Positions 8,125 to 17,890 of a DNA stretch of 64,000 bases are shown piece after piece. The translations under genes and the position numbers were made by a program. The notes under the pieces are model-generated. The model was not told the DNA's origin and made no database searches. It saw nothing but the letters and a program-made list of their open reading frames with translations. Positions within the stretch are counted from its first letter, which is position 1. The number at the start of each line of letters is the position of its first letter. The stretch spans positions 1 through 64,000 of the forward strand of contig JAKOPT010000058.1 in NCBI GenBank assembly GCA_029778715.1. The letters are read 5' to 3'. The DNA is from Actinomycetes bacterium. GTDB lineage: Bacteria > Actinomycetota > Actinomycetes > Actinomycetales > Dermatophilaceae.

Positions 8125-10329
8125 GTGCCCAAGAAGGCCGTGCCCGGAGCCAAGAAGGCCCGCTGGACCCCCGCCCAAAAGGCGGCCAAGAAGAAGTTGC
8201 GCGCGAGCGCAGCGAAGAAGCCCCATCGCGGACAGTCCGCCGAACGCCCCACGCAGGTGCGCGCCGACGGACGCAGTGACCGCCCGCGCCGCGACGACCG
8301 GCCGCGTCGTTTCGACCGAGACGAGCGCCCCGCGCGGTTCGACCGGGACGATCAGCCGCGTCGTTTCGACCGGGATGACCGACCGCGTCGCTTCGAGCAG
8401 GATGACCGCGCCCGTCGCGACGATCGGGGCGACCGGCCCCGCCGTGATGAGCGCGATGACCGCCCGCGTCGGTTCGAGCGTGATGACCGGCCCCGCCGCT
8501 TCGAGCGGGACGATCGGCCGCGCAGGTTCGACCGGGATGACCGCCCGCGTCGCGACGAGCGCGACGACCGCCCGCGTCGCGACGATCGGGACGAGCGGCC
8601 GCCGCGCCGTTTCGAGCGTGATGACCGGCCCCGCCGCTTCGAGCGTGATGACCGGCCGCGCCGGTTCGAGAGTGACGAGCGTCCCGCTCGGTTCGAGCGT
8701 GATGATCGGCCGCGCCGGTTCGAGCGTGACGACCGGCCGCGCGGCTTCGAGCGTGATGACCGGTCGCGCCGCTTCGATCGGGACGAGCGGCCGCGGCATA
8801 CCGACCGGGGCGAACGCGGTGGCTGGCACCGGGTCGCGGACCCTCGCCGTCGGGACCGCCGCGAACCCGCCATGACCCCCGATCTGGACCGGCCCCGCAC
8901 CTTCGAGGAAGCCGAAGCCGAACGCGCCGAGGCCGACACCTGGACCCACTACACCTCGGCCAAGGCCTCCGGCCCTGTCGAGGTCACCCAGGACAACGGG
9001 TTCGCCGCGCTCGGGCTGCCCGACCGGCTCGTCGAACGGTTGGCGCGCGACGGCATCACCGAACCGTTCCCCATCCAGACGGCGACCATTCCCGATGCCC
9101 TCGCGGGTCGTGACGTGCTCGGCCGCGGCCGCACCGGTTCAGGAAAGACCCTGGCGTTCGGGTTGCCCCTCATCACCCGCCTCGTCGATGCCGGCGCCAC
9201 TCCCCAGCCCAAACGCCCCCGCGCCCTCATCCTCGTCCCCACCCGCGAACTCGCGATGCAGGTCAGCGACGCCCTCGAACCCCTCGTCCACGTCACCGGC
9301 CTGCGCCATCGGCTCGTCGCCGGTGGCCTGTCCTACGACAAGCAGATCAGCGGGCTCGCCCGGGGTGTCGACATCCTCGTCGCCACCCCCGGACGCCTCC
9401 AGGACCTCCTCGACCGGGGCGCCGTCGAACTCGGGGACGTGTCCATCGCCGTCCTCGACGAGGCGGACCACATGGCCGACATGGGGTTCCTGCCCGAGGT
9501 GACCGCAATTCTCGACCAGGTCCCCGAGGGCGGTCAGCGGCTGCTCTTCTCGGCAACCCTCGACCATGGCATCGACACCCTTGTCGAGCGCTACCTCACC
9601 GACCCGGTGACGCACTCGACCGACGAGGCGCAGGCGGCCGTGACGACGATGAGCCACCACGTCTTCCTCATCGACCCGCAGCAGAAGAAGGCGATGACGG
9701 CCGAGTTGGCCCACCGCGACGGGCGCACCATTGCGTTCGTGCGTACCCAGCTCGGCGCCGACCGGGTCGCCCGCGAGTTGCGCGAGCGCGGTGTCCTCGC
9801 TGCCTCCCTCCACGGCGGGCTCTCCCAGGCCGTCCGCAACCGAGTCCTCGGTGCCTTCCGTGACGGCCGGATGCCGGTGCTCGTCGCGACCGATGTCGCA
9901 GCCCGGGGCATCCACGTCGACGACGTCGGGCTCGTCCTCCAGGTCGACCCGCCGCGTGACCACAAGGACTACCTCCACCGGGCCGGTCGCACGGCGCGGG
10001 CCGGCGAGGAGGGGGCGGTTGTCACCCTGGCGCTGCCGCACCAGAAGAAGATGATGACCCGACTGCTGGAGTCCGCCGGCGTCGATGCCGAACCTCAACG
10101 CACTCATCCCGGAGATGCCGCGGTTATCGCGGTGGGCGGGTCGGCGCCTTCGGGTACGGCGGTTCCCGAGGAGCAGTGGCGCCCCATCCTCGAGGGCGAA
10201 CCGCGGGCCCGCCGCTCCGGCCCTCCTCGCGCGCGCAGCGGCTTCGATCGGCGCGACCGCGGCGAACGGCGTGGCGCGCGGCATACCGACCGCGACCGGG
10301 GCCGGGCACAATGGCGGGGTGAGCGCTGA
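8125..10329 (+). CDS. DEAD-box RNA helicase with N-terminal RD-rich repeats
   Basis: An ATP-dependent RNA helicase of 734 aa. The core spans about residues 290-650, with a Q motif, GRGRTGSGKT (333-342), PTRELAMQV, DEAD at 445-448, SAT at 476-478, VATDVAARGIHVDDV and HRAGRTAR from 618. The unusual part is the first 240 residues: a Lys/Ala-rich start, then about 20 tandem nine-residue units of the RPRRFERDD type. Actinobacterial helicases more often carry such basic or RGG tails at the C-terminus. The tract probably binds RNA and could drive condensate formation (inference). The start is a GTG at 8125, and 225 bases of non-coding DNA precede it. Confidence 0.9.
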   Translation: MPKKAVPGAKKARWTPAQKAAKKKLRASAAKKPHRGQSAERPTQVRADGRSDRPRRDDRPRRFDRDERPARFDRDDQPRRFDRDDRPRRFEQDDRARRDDRGDRPRRDERDDRPRRFERDDRPRRFERDDRPRRFDRDDRPRRDERDDRPRRDDRDERPPRRFERDDRPRRFERDDRPRRFESDERPARFERDDRPRRFERDDRPRGFERDDRSRRFDRDERPRHTDRGERGGWHRVADPRRRDRREPAMTPDLDRPRTFEEAEAERAEADTWTHYTSAKASGPVEVTQDNGFAALGLPDRLVERLARDGITEPFPIQTATIPDALAGRDVLGRGRTGSGKTLAFGLPLITRLVDAGATPQPKRPRALILVPTRELAMQVSDALEPLVHVTGLRHRLVAGGLSYDKQISGLARGVDILVATPGRLQDLLDRGAVELGDVSIAVLDEADHMADMGFLPEVTAILDQVPEGGQRLLFSATLDHGIDTLVERYLTDPVTHSTDEAQAAVTTMSHHVFLIDPQQKKAMTAELAHRDGRTIAFVRTQLGADRVARELRERGVLAASLHGGLSQAVRNRVLGAFRDGRMPVLVATDVAARGIHVDDVGLVLQVDPPRDHKDYLHRAGRTARAGEEGAVVTLALPHQKKMMTRLLESAGVDAEPQRTHPGDAAVIAVGGSAPSGTAVPEEQWRPILEGEPRARRSGPPRARSGFDRRDRGERRGARHTDRDRGRAQWRGER
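8278..8818 (+). repeat. 27-bp tandem coding repeats (about 20 copies)
   Basis: Imperfect in-frame 27-base repeats encode nine-residue units such as RPRRFERDD, RPRRFDRDD and RPRRDERDD. Frames in several registers are open across the tract because the unit lacks stop codons, which explains long artificial open frames on the opposite strand. Copy number is likely to vary between strains by slippage. Confidence 0.85.
10307..10312 (+). promoter_or_regulatory. putative -10 for leaderless yqgE
   Basis: CACAAT lies six bases before the GTG of yqgE and inside the helicase's last codons. The same spacing recurs before many starts in this window, so yqgE may be transcribed independently of the helicase gene it overlaps. 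Confidence 0.4.
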
Positions 10330-10873
10330 ACGGCTGACCGGGCAGCTCCTCGTCGCGACCCCGCTGATCGAGGAGGGGATATTCCACCGCGCGGTGATCC
10401 TCGTCCTCCACCACGATGACGAGGGCGCCCAGGGGGTGGTCCTCAACAAGCCACTCCTCGCCGAGGTCGAGGCCGTGCTGCCGGGTTGGGGCCGGTCGAC
10501 GGGCGGGTCGAGCACGCTGTTCCAGGGCGGACCGGTGCAACTCGATTCCGCGCTCGGGTTGGCCCGCATCTCGGTCACCCGGGTGCCCGGCGTGCGCCCC
10601 ATCGTCGACGGCGTGGGCGTGGTCGACCTCGACGCCGACCCCGCCCCGATCGGGCGCCGGGTCGGTGCGGTGCGGATTTTCGTCGGGTATGCCGGGTGGT
10701 CGGCCGGGCAACTCGAGGGCGAGTTGCGCACCGGGAGTTGGTATGCCGTGGATGCCGATCCGTGGGACGTCTTCAGTTACGAACCCGAACGGCTCTGGGC
10801 CGATGTGCTTCGGCGCCAACGCGGACCGCTGTCGTGGGTGGCGTTCCTACCCGAGGACCCGTCGGTCAACTGA
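10319..10873 (+). CDS. yqgE: YqgE/AlgH family protein
   Basis: A 184-aa protein of the UPF0301 (YqgE/AlgH) family. The N-terminus LTGQLLVATPLIEEGIFHRA and the central QGVVLNKPL and LFQGGPVQ are the family's conserved blocks. Residues WSAGQLEGELRTGSW, then DVFSYEPERLW, close the fold. Its biochemical function is unknown; in Pseudomonas AlgH affects alginate expression. I chose the GTG at 10319, which overlaps the helicase stop by 11 bases, because the conserved block begins four residues later and a CACAAT sits six bases upstream. The longer open frame to 10085 is only helicase shadow. Confidence 0.9.
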   Translation: MSAERLTGQLLVATPLIEEGIFHRAVILVLHHDDEGAQGVVLNKPLLAEVEAVLPGWGRSTGGSSTLFQGGPVQLDSALGLARISVTRVPGVRPIVDGVGVVDLDADPAPIGRRVGAVRIFVGYAGWSAGQLEGELRTGSWYAVDADPWDVFSYEPERLWADVLRRQRGPLSWVAFLPEDPSVN

Positions 10874-10957
10874 CCAAGGGGCAGTGGTTCGTCTCTGGCC
10901 CCGGCCGGGGGCAACGCCCGAGTCCGCTGGTCTTGGGTCCGGCGTCCCCGCTGCTGT

Positions 10958-10963
10958 CACACT
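10958..10963 (+). promoter_or_regulatory. putative -10 for leaderless DUF3039 gene
   Basis: CACACT is six bases from the ATG at 10970. A TTGGGT about 19 bases further upstream is a possible -35. No Shine-Dalgarno is present. Confidence 0.4.
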
Positions 10964-10969
10964 TGGACC

Positions 10970-11272
10970 ATGAACGACGCCACCGCCGCCTTGGACGAAC
11001 CGGGCACGCCCCTGACCCAGCCGGCCACCTCGACCGCGGTTCTCGAACGCACCGAGGTCGTCCCCGAGTTGCACGAGCCCGGGGACCACGAGCGATTCAG
11101 CCACTACGTCCGCAAGGAGAAGATCCTCGAAAGCGCCCTGTCCGGCGAGCCCGTCGTGGCCCTGTGCGGCAAGGTCTGGGTGCCTGGGCGCGACCCCAAC
11201 CGGTTCCCCGTGTGCCCCATGTGCAAGGAGATCTACGACGGCCTGCGACCCCCCGCCGACGGCGAGGAGTGA
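10970..11272 (+). CDS. DUF3039 protein (putative zinc-binding)
   Basis: A 100-aa actinobacteria-specific DUF3039 protein. After a disordered, Pro/Thr-rich start of about 35 residues comes HERFSHYVRKEKILESALSG, then the cysteine-bearing segments VVALCGKVWVPGRDP and PVCPMCKEIYDGL. H45, C66, C82 and C85 would make a single zinc site; this ligand set is my inference. Function is unknown. It sits directly upstream of the DEAD/DEAH helicase, an arrangement I recall as common in actinobacteria. A long hairpin separates the two. The start is supported by the leaderless-type CACACT spacing. Confidence 0.88.
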   Translation: MNDATAALDEPGTPLTQPATSTAVLERTEVVPELHEPGDHERFSHYVRKEKILESALSGEPVVALCGKVWVPGRDPNRFPVCPMCKEIYDGLRPPADGEE

Positions 11273-11295
11273 GGCGGCTGGGCCGCCCCAGACTG

Positions 11296-11354
11296 TCGAG
11301 TGAGGAGTTCTTGTCGCCTCGAACCAATCGCGGCGACAAGAACTCCTCACTCGA
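11296..11354. repeat. 23-bp perfect inverted repeat
   Basis: Arms 11296-11318 and 11332-11354 are perfect reverse complements of 23 bp around a 13-base loop. It stands between the DUF3039 gene and the helicase, 24 bases after the stop. There is no U-run, and the stem is far longer than a normal terminator. It could be a terminator, an RNA-stabilising element or a small dispersed repeat. Confidence 0.7.
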
Positions 11355-11488
11355 TGGACCTCAACAGACGGGGTCTGGACGAGAATGCGGCGGCGACCCA
11401 TCTCCATTAGCACGCGGCATGCGGCATCGGGCGGACCCGCCCGCCCCGGGCATGTCGGCGGGCGATCCGGGCTATCGTGGCCGGGCTC

Positions 11489-13255
11489 ATGAGTACGACA
11501 GCCGCCCACCACCTCTCGCCCGCCTTCCCCGAGCGGGCCGCCTGGGGCACCGTTCCCAAGTTGCGCGCCTGGCAGGAAGCCGGGCTCGCGGCATACCTCA
11601 GCGGAAGCCTCGCCGGGCAGCGGGACTTCCTCGCGGTGGCGACGCCGGGCGCGGGGAAGACGACCTACGCCCTCCAGGTGGCCACCGAGCTGCTCGCCCG
11701 CGGCATCGTCACCGACATCACGGTCGTCGCGCCCACCGAGCACCTCAAACACCAGTGGGCCGACGCCGCGGCCCGGGTCGGCATTCACCTCAACCCGGCC
11801 TTCGCCAACTCGGTCGCCGCCCACAGCCGCGACTACGGCGGCGTCGCGCTCACCTACGCGCAGGTCGCCAGCCGCCCCGACCTCCATCGTCGTCGCACGC
11901 TCGCTGCGCCCACGCTTGTCATCCTCGACGAAATCCACCACGGCGGGGATGCCAAGAGTTGGGGTGAGGCGATCCGCGAGGCGTTCGAGCCGGCGACCCG
12001 CCGCCTGGCACTGACCGGGACGCCGTTCCGCTCGGACACCAGCCCGATCCCGTTCGTCCGCTACGAGATGGACCGCGACGGAGTCCTGCGCTCGGCCGCG
12101 GATTACACCTACGGGTATGCCGATGCCTTGCGCGACGGGGTCGTGCGGCCGGTGCTCTTCCTCGCCTACGGCGGGGCGATGCGCTGGCGGACTAAGGCCG
12201 GCGACGAGGTGGCCGCCCGGCTCGGGGAGCCGCTGACCAAGGACCTCACCGCGCAGGCATGGCGCACCGCGCTCGACCCCAAGGGCGACTGGATCCCGTC
12301 GGTGCTGAGCGCGGCCGATACCCGGCTCACCGAGGTGCGGCGGCACGTGCCCGACGCCGGTGGCCTCGTCATCGCCTCGAATCAGACCCAGGCCCGGGCC
12401 TATGCCCGCCTTCTCGAGGGGATCGCGGGGGAGAAGGCGACGGTTGTGCTCTCGGACGACGCCGGGGCGAGTGCCCGGATCGAGGAGTATGCCGCGGGCC
12501 GCTCGCGCTGGATGGTCGCCGTGCGCATGGTCTCCGAGGGCGTCGACGTGCCGCGGTTGTGCGTGGGCGTCTATGCCACGTCGACGTCGACGCCGCTGTT
12601 TTTCGCGCAGGCGGTCGGGCGGTTCGTCCGGGCGCGTCGGCGCGGCGAGACCGCCTCGGTGTTCCTCCCGAGTGTGCCCGTGATCCTGGAGCACGCCTCC
12701 GCCTTGGAGGTCGAGCGCGACCATGCGCTCGGGCGACCGGTCGCGGCCGAAGGGGAGGAGGTGTGGCTCGAGGACGGCCTTGTCGAGGCCGCCAACCGCG
12801 CCGAACCCACGGTGGGTGGGGATGCGGCGAGTTTCGAGGCGCTCGAGTCCGACGCGCACTTCGACCACGTGCTCTTCGACGCCCAGCAATTCGGGTTGCA
12901 CGCGGCCGTGGGGTCGGCCGAGGAACAGGACTATCTCGGGTTGCCCGGGCTGCTCGAACCCGACCAGGTCGCCGTGCTGCTCCACGAGCGGCAGGCCAAG
13001 CAGAGCCGAGGGGCGAGCGCGCGGGGAGCGGGGCGGCATACCCCGCCGGTATCGGCCCATCGGGCGCTGGCCGCCCAACGCAAGGAACTCAATTCCCTCG
13101 TCGCGGCCTGGGCGCGCAAGACGGGGGAACCCCATGCCAATGTGCACATGGCCCTGCGGCGCGCTTGTGGCGGCCCGGAACTGGCGCAGGCGAGCAGCGA
13201 GCAGGTGGGGGAGCGGATCGAGCGGATCCGGCGCTGGTTCGTCGGCCGCCGCTGA
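11489..13255 (+). CDS. DEAD/DEAH-box (SF2) helicase, actinobacterial type
   Basis: A superfamily 2 nucleic-acid helicase or translocase of 588 aa. Motif I is ATPGAGKTTYALQVA, motif II is VILDEIHHGG (DEIH), motif III is LALTGTPFRSD, and the C-terminal RecA-like lobe has MVSEGVDVPRL (motif V) and QAVGRFVRARR (motif VI). A Q-motif-like AWGTVPKLRAWQEAG opens the protein. The last 200 residues have no domain I know. Such helicases sit beside DUF3039 genes in many actinobacteria, and their substrate is not established. I prefer the ATG at 11489, but a GTG at 11477 is also open. A TATCGT overlapping the GTG may be the -10. Confidence 0.85.
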   Translation: MSTTAAHHLSPAFPERAAWGTVPKLRAWQEAGLAAYLSGSLAGQRDFLAVATPGAGKTTYALQVATELLARGIVTDITVVAPTEHLKHQWADAAARVGIHLNPAFANSVAAHSRDYGGVALTYAQVASRPDLHRRRTLAAPTLVILDEIHHGGDAKSWGEAIREAFEPATRRLALTGTPFRSDTSPIPFVRYEMDRDGVLRSAADYTYGYADALRDGVVRPVLFLAYGGAMRWRTKAGDEVAARLGEPLTKDLTAQAWRTALDPKGDWIPSVLSAADTRLTEVRRHVPDAGGLVIASNQTQARAYARLLEGIAGEKATVVLSDDAGASARIEEYAAGRSRWMVAVRMVSEGVDVPRLCVGVYATSTSTPLFFAQAVGRFVRARRRGETASVFLPSVPVILEHASALEVERDHALGRPVAAEGEEVWLEDGLVEAANRAEPTVGGDAASFEALESDAHFDHVLFDAQQFGLHAAVGSAEEQDYLGLPGLLEPDQVAVLLHERQAKQSRGASARGAGRHTPPVSAHRALAAQRKELNSLVAAWARKTGEPHANVHMALRRACGGPELAQASSEQVGERIERIRRWFVGRR

Positions 13256-13343
13256 GGCGCGCGCGACGACGACGGGGTCGCCGGGCGGCGGTCCGGGTTT
13301 GGGCGCTCGGGTTCGGCGTCAGCGGATTTGAGAGACTCACGTC

Positions 13344-13925
13344 ATGGTCAGTGAGGAACCTGAAGGCCAACGGTGGGGCCGGTCGTGGAGTGATCCGACC
13401 AGCGACCCCGAGCCTGCGGCGATAGGCGAGCCCTCCGCCGCCCCGTCCCGGGCTGCGGAGACGACGTGGCCGACCATCTCGGAGGTGTCCAGCGACGGCA
13501 CGGACACGGTTCCCCCGATTCGGACCCACCGCACGCACGTCGGCCGCGAGCCACGTCAGCCCCAGCAAGCCGCCAGCCATCCCAAGCGCACCCGGAAGCG
13601 CCCGACGAAAACCGCCGCGGACTCGCAGGCTACCGAGCGGGCCGGTGGGGGGAGTTGCCTTGCCGGCGTGCTTCTGGCCCTGGGCCTGGTCCTCGTCATG
13701 TTCTTTGTGAGCCAGGCATGGACCGAGCGCACTTACCACCTTCTGGGCAACGTCGTGGGCGCGATCGTCGCGCTCCTCGGGGCGGCAGCGGGCGCCGGGG
13801 TCGCTGTCGCCGAGAGCAAGGGCGACCGTCCAGGTGCCGTCTTGCTGGCCGTGCTGAGCGCCGTCCTGCTCTTGGGGTCGATTCCGCTGTTCATCCTGAT
13901 CGACAACCCGTACCTCTACCGCTGA
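13344..13925 (+). CDS. hypothetical protein with C-terminal membrane helices
   Basis: I do not recognise this 193-aa protein. The first 100 residues are disordered, rich in Pro, Ser, Thr and Arg, and strongly basic just before the membrane (KRTRKRPTKTA). Three hydrophobic segments follow: CLAGVLLALGLVLVMFFV, then NVVGAIVALLGAAAGAGVAV and AVLLAVLSAVLLLGSIPLFI. The protein ends seven residues after the last helix. This resembles the many small actinobacterial proteins with a cytoplasmic tail and a membrane hairpin. No enzymatic residue stands out. It lies between the helicase and the convergent Lrp regulator. Reality as a gene is supported by coherent membrane segments and high-GC codon positions. 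Confidence 0.65.
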   Translation: MVSEEPEGQRWGRSWSDPTSDPEPAAIGEPSAAPSRAAETTWPTISEVSSDGTDTVPPIRTHRTHVGREPRQPQQAASHPKRTRKRPTKTAADSQATERAGGGSCLAGVLLALGLVLVMFFVSQAWTERTYHLLGNVVGAIVALLGAAAGAGVAVAESKGDRPGAVLLAVLSAVLLLGSIPLFILIDNPYLYR

Positions 13926-13943
13926 CCGGGTAGCCCGGGACCG

Positions 13944-14441
13944 CTAGGACGGTTGCTGGTTGGCGACCGCGGCGGACTCCACGAGCGGGCCGGTGCGATA
14001 GTCCAGATGGGACACCAGGCACATTGACGTGTTGGCCCGGATCACGTGGACGTCGTCGATCATCTGGTCGATGACCCGGCCCAAGTCGGCGTTGTTGCGG
14101 GCGACCACCCGCACGATGAGGTCGCCGACCCCGGTGATCGAGTGGATTTCGAGCACCTCGGGAATCGCGGCCAGGTGGGCGACTACCGACGCATGACCCT
14201 GCCGCTGGCGAATCTCCAGCGTGCAGAAAGCGGTCACGGGGTAGCCGAGGGCCCGCGCGTCGATGTGCGGAGCGAAACTCTTGATGACCCCGCGCTCGAT
14301 CAGGCGGTCCAGACGGGCCTGCACCGTGCCGCGCGCCACTCCCAGGCGACGACTGGCGCCGAGCACCCCGACGTGGGGATCCTCGGTGAAAAGCGCGATC
14401 AAGCGCGCGTCCAGGTCGTCGACGCGATGTCCAGGGGGCAT
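13944..14441 (-). CDS. Lrp/AsnC family transcriptional regulator
   Basis: A 165-aa feast/famine regulator. The N-terminal winged helix-turn-helix is clear (DDLDARLIALFTEDPHVGVL, then RRLGVARGTVQARLDRLIE), followed by the ligand-binding RAM domain (ALGYPVTAFCTLEIR; EVLEIHSITGVGDLIVRVVA). Such proteins form octamers and respond to amino acids. It is divergently transcribed from hpd with about 108 bases between starts, so it very probably controls tyrosine/4-hydroxyphenylpyruvate catabolism and itself. A GACAAT lies six bases before the ATG at 14441 (leaderless). A much longer frame on this strand through hpd is a shadow and should not be used for the start. Confidence 0.92.
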   Translation of the reverse strand: MPPGHRVDDLDARLIALFTEDPHVGVLGASRRLGVARGTVQARLDRLIERGVIKSFAPHIDARALGYPVTAFCTLEIRQRQGHASVVAHLAAIPEVLEIHSITGVGDLIVRVVARNNADLGRVIDQMIDDVHVIRANTSMCLVSHLDYRTGPLVESAAVANQQPS

Positions 14442-14483
14442 ACGCACATTGTCGAGATCAACCCACCCTGAGCGCAAGTGGAT

Positions 14484-15788
<1,305 letters not shown>

Positions 15789-15857
15789 TCGACCGCGGCT
15801 CGGCCGCTCCGCCGACGGGATTGGGTGCCGCTCTGGGTGGCGTGACACCATCGGGGC

Positions 15858-16643
15858 ATGGCGAATCCCGAGCGGGCCGGCTGGTTCGACGACCCGGACG
15901 ATCCCGAGCAGTTGCGCTACTTCGACGGGATCTTGTGGACCGATCACGTGACCCCGCGCCGCACCCAGCGGGAGTCGCCCGCGCCTGCGGCATCGTCGGG
16001 ACAGGGGTCGGTGGGCCAGGACGCGCCCCGTCTGGGCAGCCCGTATGCCGCCCCGCCGTTGCCGGGTGCCTACGCCACCTACCGCACCGGGCCGAGGACC
16101 AGTGACGGCGTGCCGCTGGCCTCGTACGGGATGCGGGTTCTGGCTTTCATCGTCGATTCTGTCGCGGTGGCTCTGCTCTCGGGGGCGGCCGGGTGGCCCT
16201 TCCTCAGCCAGGTCATCGGCCCCCTGCAGGACGCCATCGACGCCGCCCTGACCTCGGGGCAGACCACGGGCCTCAATGCCGCCATCAACAGCATCGACAT
16301 GCGCGCCTTCGGGCTCTACACGGCCATCTCCTTGGCGGTGACGTTCCTGTACCACCTGCTATTTCTCGTCAGGTGGAGTGCCACGCCAGGGAAACTGCTC
16401 TGCAACATCAGCGTGCGCCGGGTCGAGCAGGCCGGCGTGCTCGATCTTGCCGCTGCCACCCGCCGAGTCAGCTTCGTCCTCATGCTCTCGGCCCTGGGCA
16501 ACCTGCCCCTGATCGGGACGTTGGCGACCCTCGTGCGCGCTGCTGACCTCCTGTGGCCGTTGCGTGACTCCGGGCGTCAGGCGCTCCACGACAAGGTTGC
16601 CCACACGGTCGTGGTCGTGGGCCGCCAACAACGGCAGCACTGA
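15858..16643 (+). CDS. DUF2510 and RDD domain membrane protein
   Basis: A 261-aa membrane protein. The N-terminal DUF2510 module (AGWFDDPDDPEQLRYFDG, then LWTDHV) is a short tryptophan-rich domain common in actinobacterial envelope proteins. A Pro/Ala-rich linker leads to an RDD domain from about residue 90 (LASYGMRVLAFIVDSVAVALL), with R and D in the first helix and a later ATPGKLLCNISVRRV block. RDD proteins have been linked to ion transport, but no role is known here. CACCAT lies six bases before the ATG, so it probably has its own leaderless transcript although it follows hpd on the same strand. It converges on fahA. Confidence 0.85.
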   Translation: MANPERAGWFDDPDDPEQLRYFDGILWTDHVTPRRTQRESPAPAASSGQGSVGQDAPRLGSPYAAPPLPGAYATYRTGPRTSDGVPLASYGMRVLAFIVDSVAVALLSGAAGWPFLSQVIGPLQDAIDAALTSGQTTGLNAAINSIDMRAFGLYTAISLAVTFLYHLLFLVRWSATPGKLLCNISVRRVEQAGVLDLAAATRRVSFVLMLSALGNLPLIGTLATLVRAADLLWPLRDSGRQALHDKVAHTVVVVGRQQRQH

Positions 16644-16663
16644 CCGGATCGCCGGCCGCCAGG

Positions 16664-17890
16664 TCAGGATGCGAGGGCTGCGCGGATCGTGCCAACGCAT
16701 TCGCCGAGACCGATGACCGAGCCGTCCGGACCCGGGGCGCTCGCCCGCAGCGTCACCGTGTCGCCGTCCTCCAGGAAGGTCCGCACGCTGCCGTCGGCCA
16801 GAACCACCGGCTCCGCGCCGGCCCAGGACAACTCCAGGAACGACCCGCGCTGGTCGCGTCGCGCGCCCGAGATCGTGCCCGACCCGAAGAAGTCGCCCGG
16901 GCGGATCGTCGCCCCGTTGACCGTCATGTGGGCGAGCATCTGGGTCGGTGACCAGTACATGTCGCGGTATTCCGGCCGCGAGACGACCGTGCCGTTCCAG
17001 TCGATCTCATAGGAGATGTCGAGCCCGTATGCCGCGGGCTCACCTCCCTCGTCGGCCGCGCCCCGCAGGTAGGGCAGCGGCTCGGGGTCCTGCCCCGGCA
17101 ACGGCACCCGGGCCTCGCGGAGGGCATCCATGGTGACGACCCAGGCCCCGATCGTGGTGGCGAACGACTTGCCGAGGAACGGCCCGAGCGGGACGTACTC
17201 CCAGGCCTGCAGGTCGCGCGCACTCCAGTCGTTGAGGAGCACGACCCCGAAGAGGTGCTCATCGGCGGCATCGATGGGCACCGGGTGGCCGAGCGCGCTC
17301 GGTGCGCCGCCGATGACGAAGCCGAGTTCGGCCTCGATGTCGAGGCGGGTCGACGGGCCGAAGACCGGGGCGGGCTCGGTCGGGGGCTTGCGCTGGCCGC
17401 AGGGGCGGACGATGTCAGTGCCGGAGAGCACGATCGTGCCCGAGCGCCCGTGGTAGCCAATGGGCAGGTGCTTCCAGTTGGGGGTGAGCGCCTCCGCGTC
17501 CGGGCGGAAGATGCGGCCCACGTTGGTCGCGTGCTGCTCGCTGGCGTAGAAGTCGACATAGTCCCCGACGGTGAACGGGAGCCGCATGGTCACCGCGGCG
17601 AGGGGGACCAAGTGCAGGGCGAGCATGTCGTGTTCGGACTTGTCGACGATCAGGGCGGTCAGCCAGGTCCGGGCCGCCTGCCAGGCGGGCCGGCCAAGCG
17701 CCAAGAACGGATCGAGGGAGGGCGCTGCCCAGGCGTCGGCGAAGGGTGCGCCGGGCACCGAGCACACGTCGAGGACGTGATCGCCGACGCGCACTCCCAC
17801 CCGGGTTCGCCCATCGTGGTCGAAGACGCCATAGGGCAGGTTGTGCGGACCGAAGGGGTGATCGGCGGGCAGATCAAAGGCGGTGGTCAT
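16664..17890 (-). CDS. fahA: fumarylacetoacetase
   Basis: The last enzyme of the homogentisate pathway, hydrolysing 4-fumarylacetoacetate to fumarate and acetoacetate. It has 408 aa with the N-terminal SH3-like domain (LPYGVFDHDGRTRVGVRVG) and the catalytic FAH domain: DYVDFYASEQHATNVGRIFR carries the metal aspartate and catalytic histidine, followed by WKHLPIGYHGRSGTIVLSG, DIEAELGFVIG, and LLNDWSARDLQAWEYVPLGP. The ATG at 17890 overlaps the stop of the upstream gene by four bases, so the two are coupled. A longer frame to 18280 is shadow. It is convergent with the RDD gene, with 20 bases between. Confidence 0.96.
   Translation of the reverse strand: MTTAFDLPADHPFGPHNLPYGVFDHDGRTRVGVRVGDHVLDVCSVPGAPFADAWAAPSLDPFLALGRPAWQAARTWLTALIVDKSEHDMLALHLVPLAAVTMRLPFTVGDYVDFYASEQHATNVGRIFRPDAEALTPNWKHLPIGYHGRSGTIVLSGTDIVRPCGQRKPPTEPAPVFGPSTRLDIEAELGFVIGGAPSALGHPVPIDAADEHLFGVVLLNDWSARDLQAWEYVPLGPFLGKSFATTIGAWVVTMDALREARVPLPGQDPEPLPYLRGAADEGGEPAAYGLDISYEIDWNGTVVSRPEYRDMYWSPTQMLAHMTVNGATIRPGDFFGSGTISGARRDQRGSFLELSWAGAEPVVLADGSVRTFLEDGDTVTLRASAPGPDGSVIGLGECVGTIRAALAS

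Noticed and set aside
8278-8818. Possible CRISPR array
   Set aside because: Repeats are contiguous, imperfect and in frame with a helicase, with no unique spacers and no cas genes.
8044-8949. 301-aa minus-strand repetitive protein (GPVITLEPARP-like units)
   Set aside because: The repetition is the reverse complement of the helicase 27-base repeats, which contain no stop in several frames. There is no start signal or second copy of the function.
10847-13147. 766-aa minus-strand open frame over DUF3039 and the helicase
   Set aside because: It runs antisense to two genes with clear motifs and has no recognisable domain.
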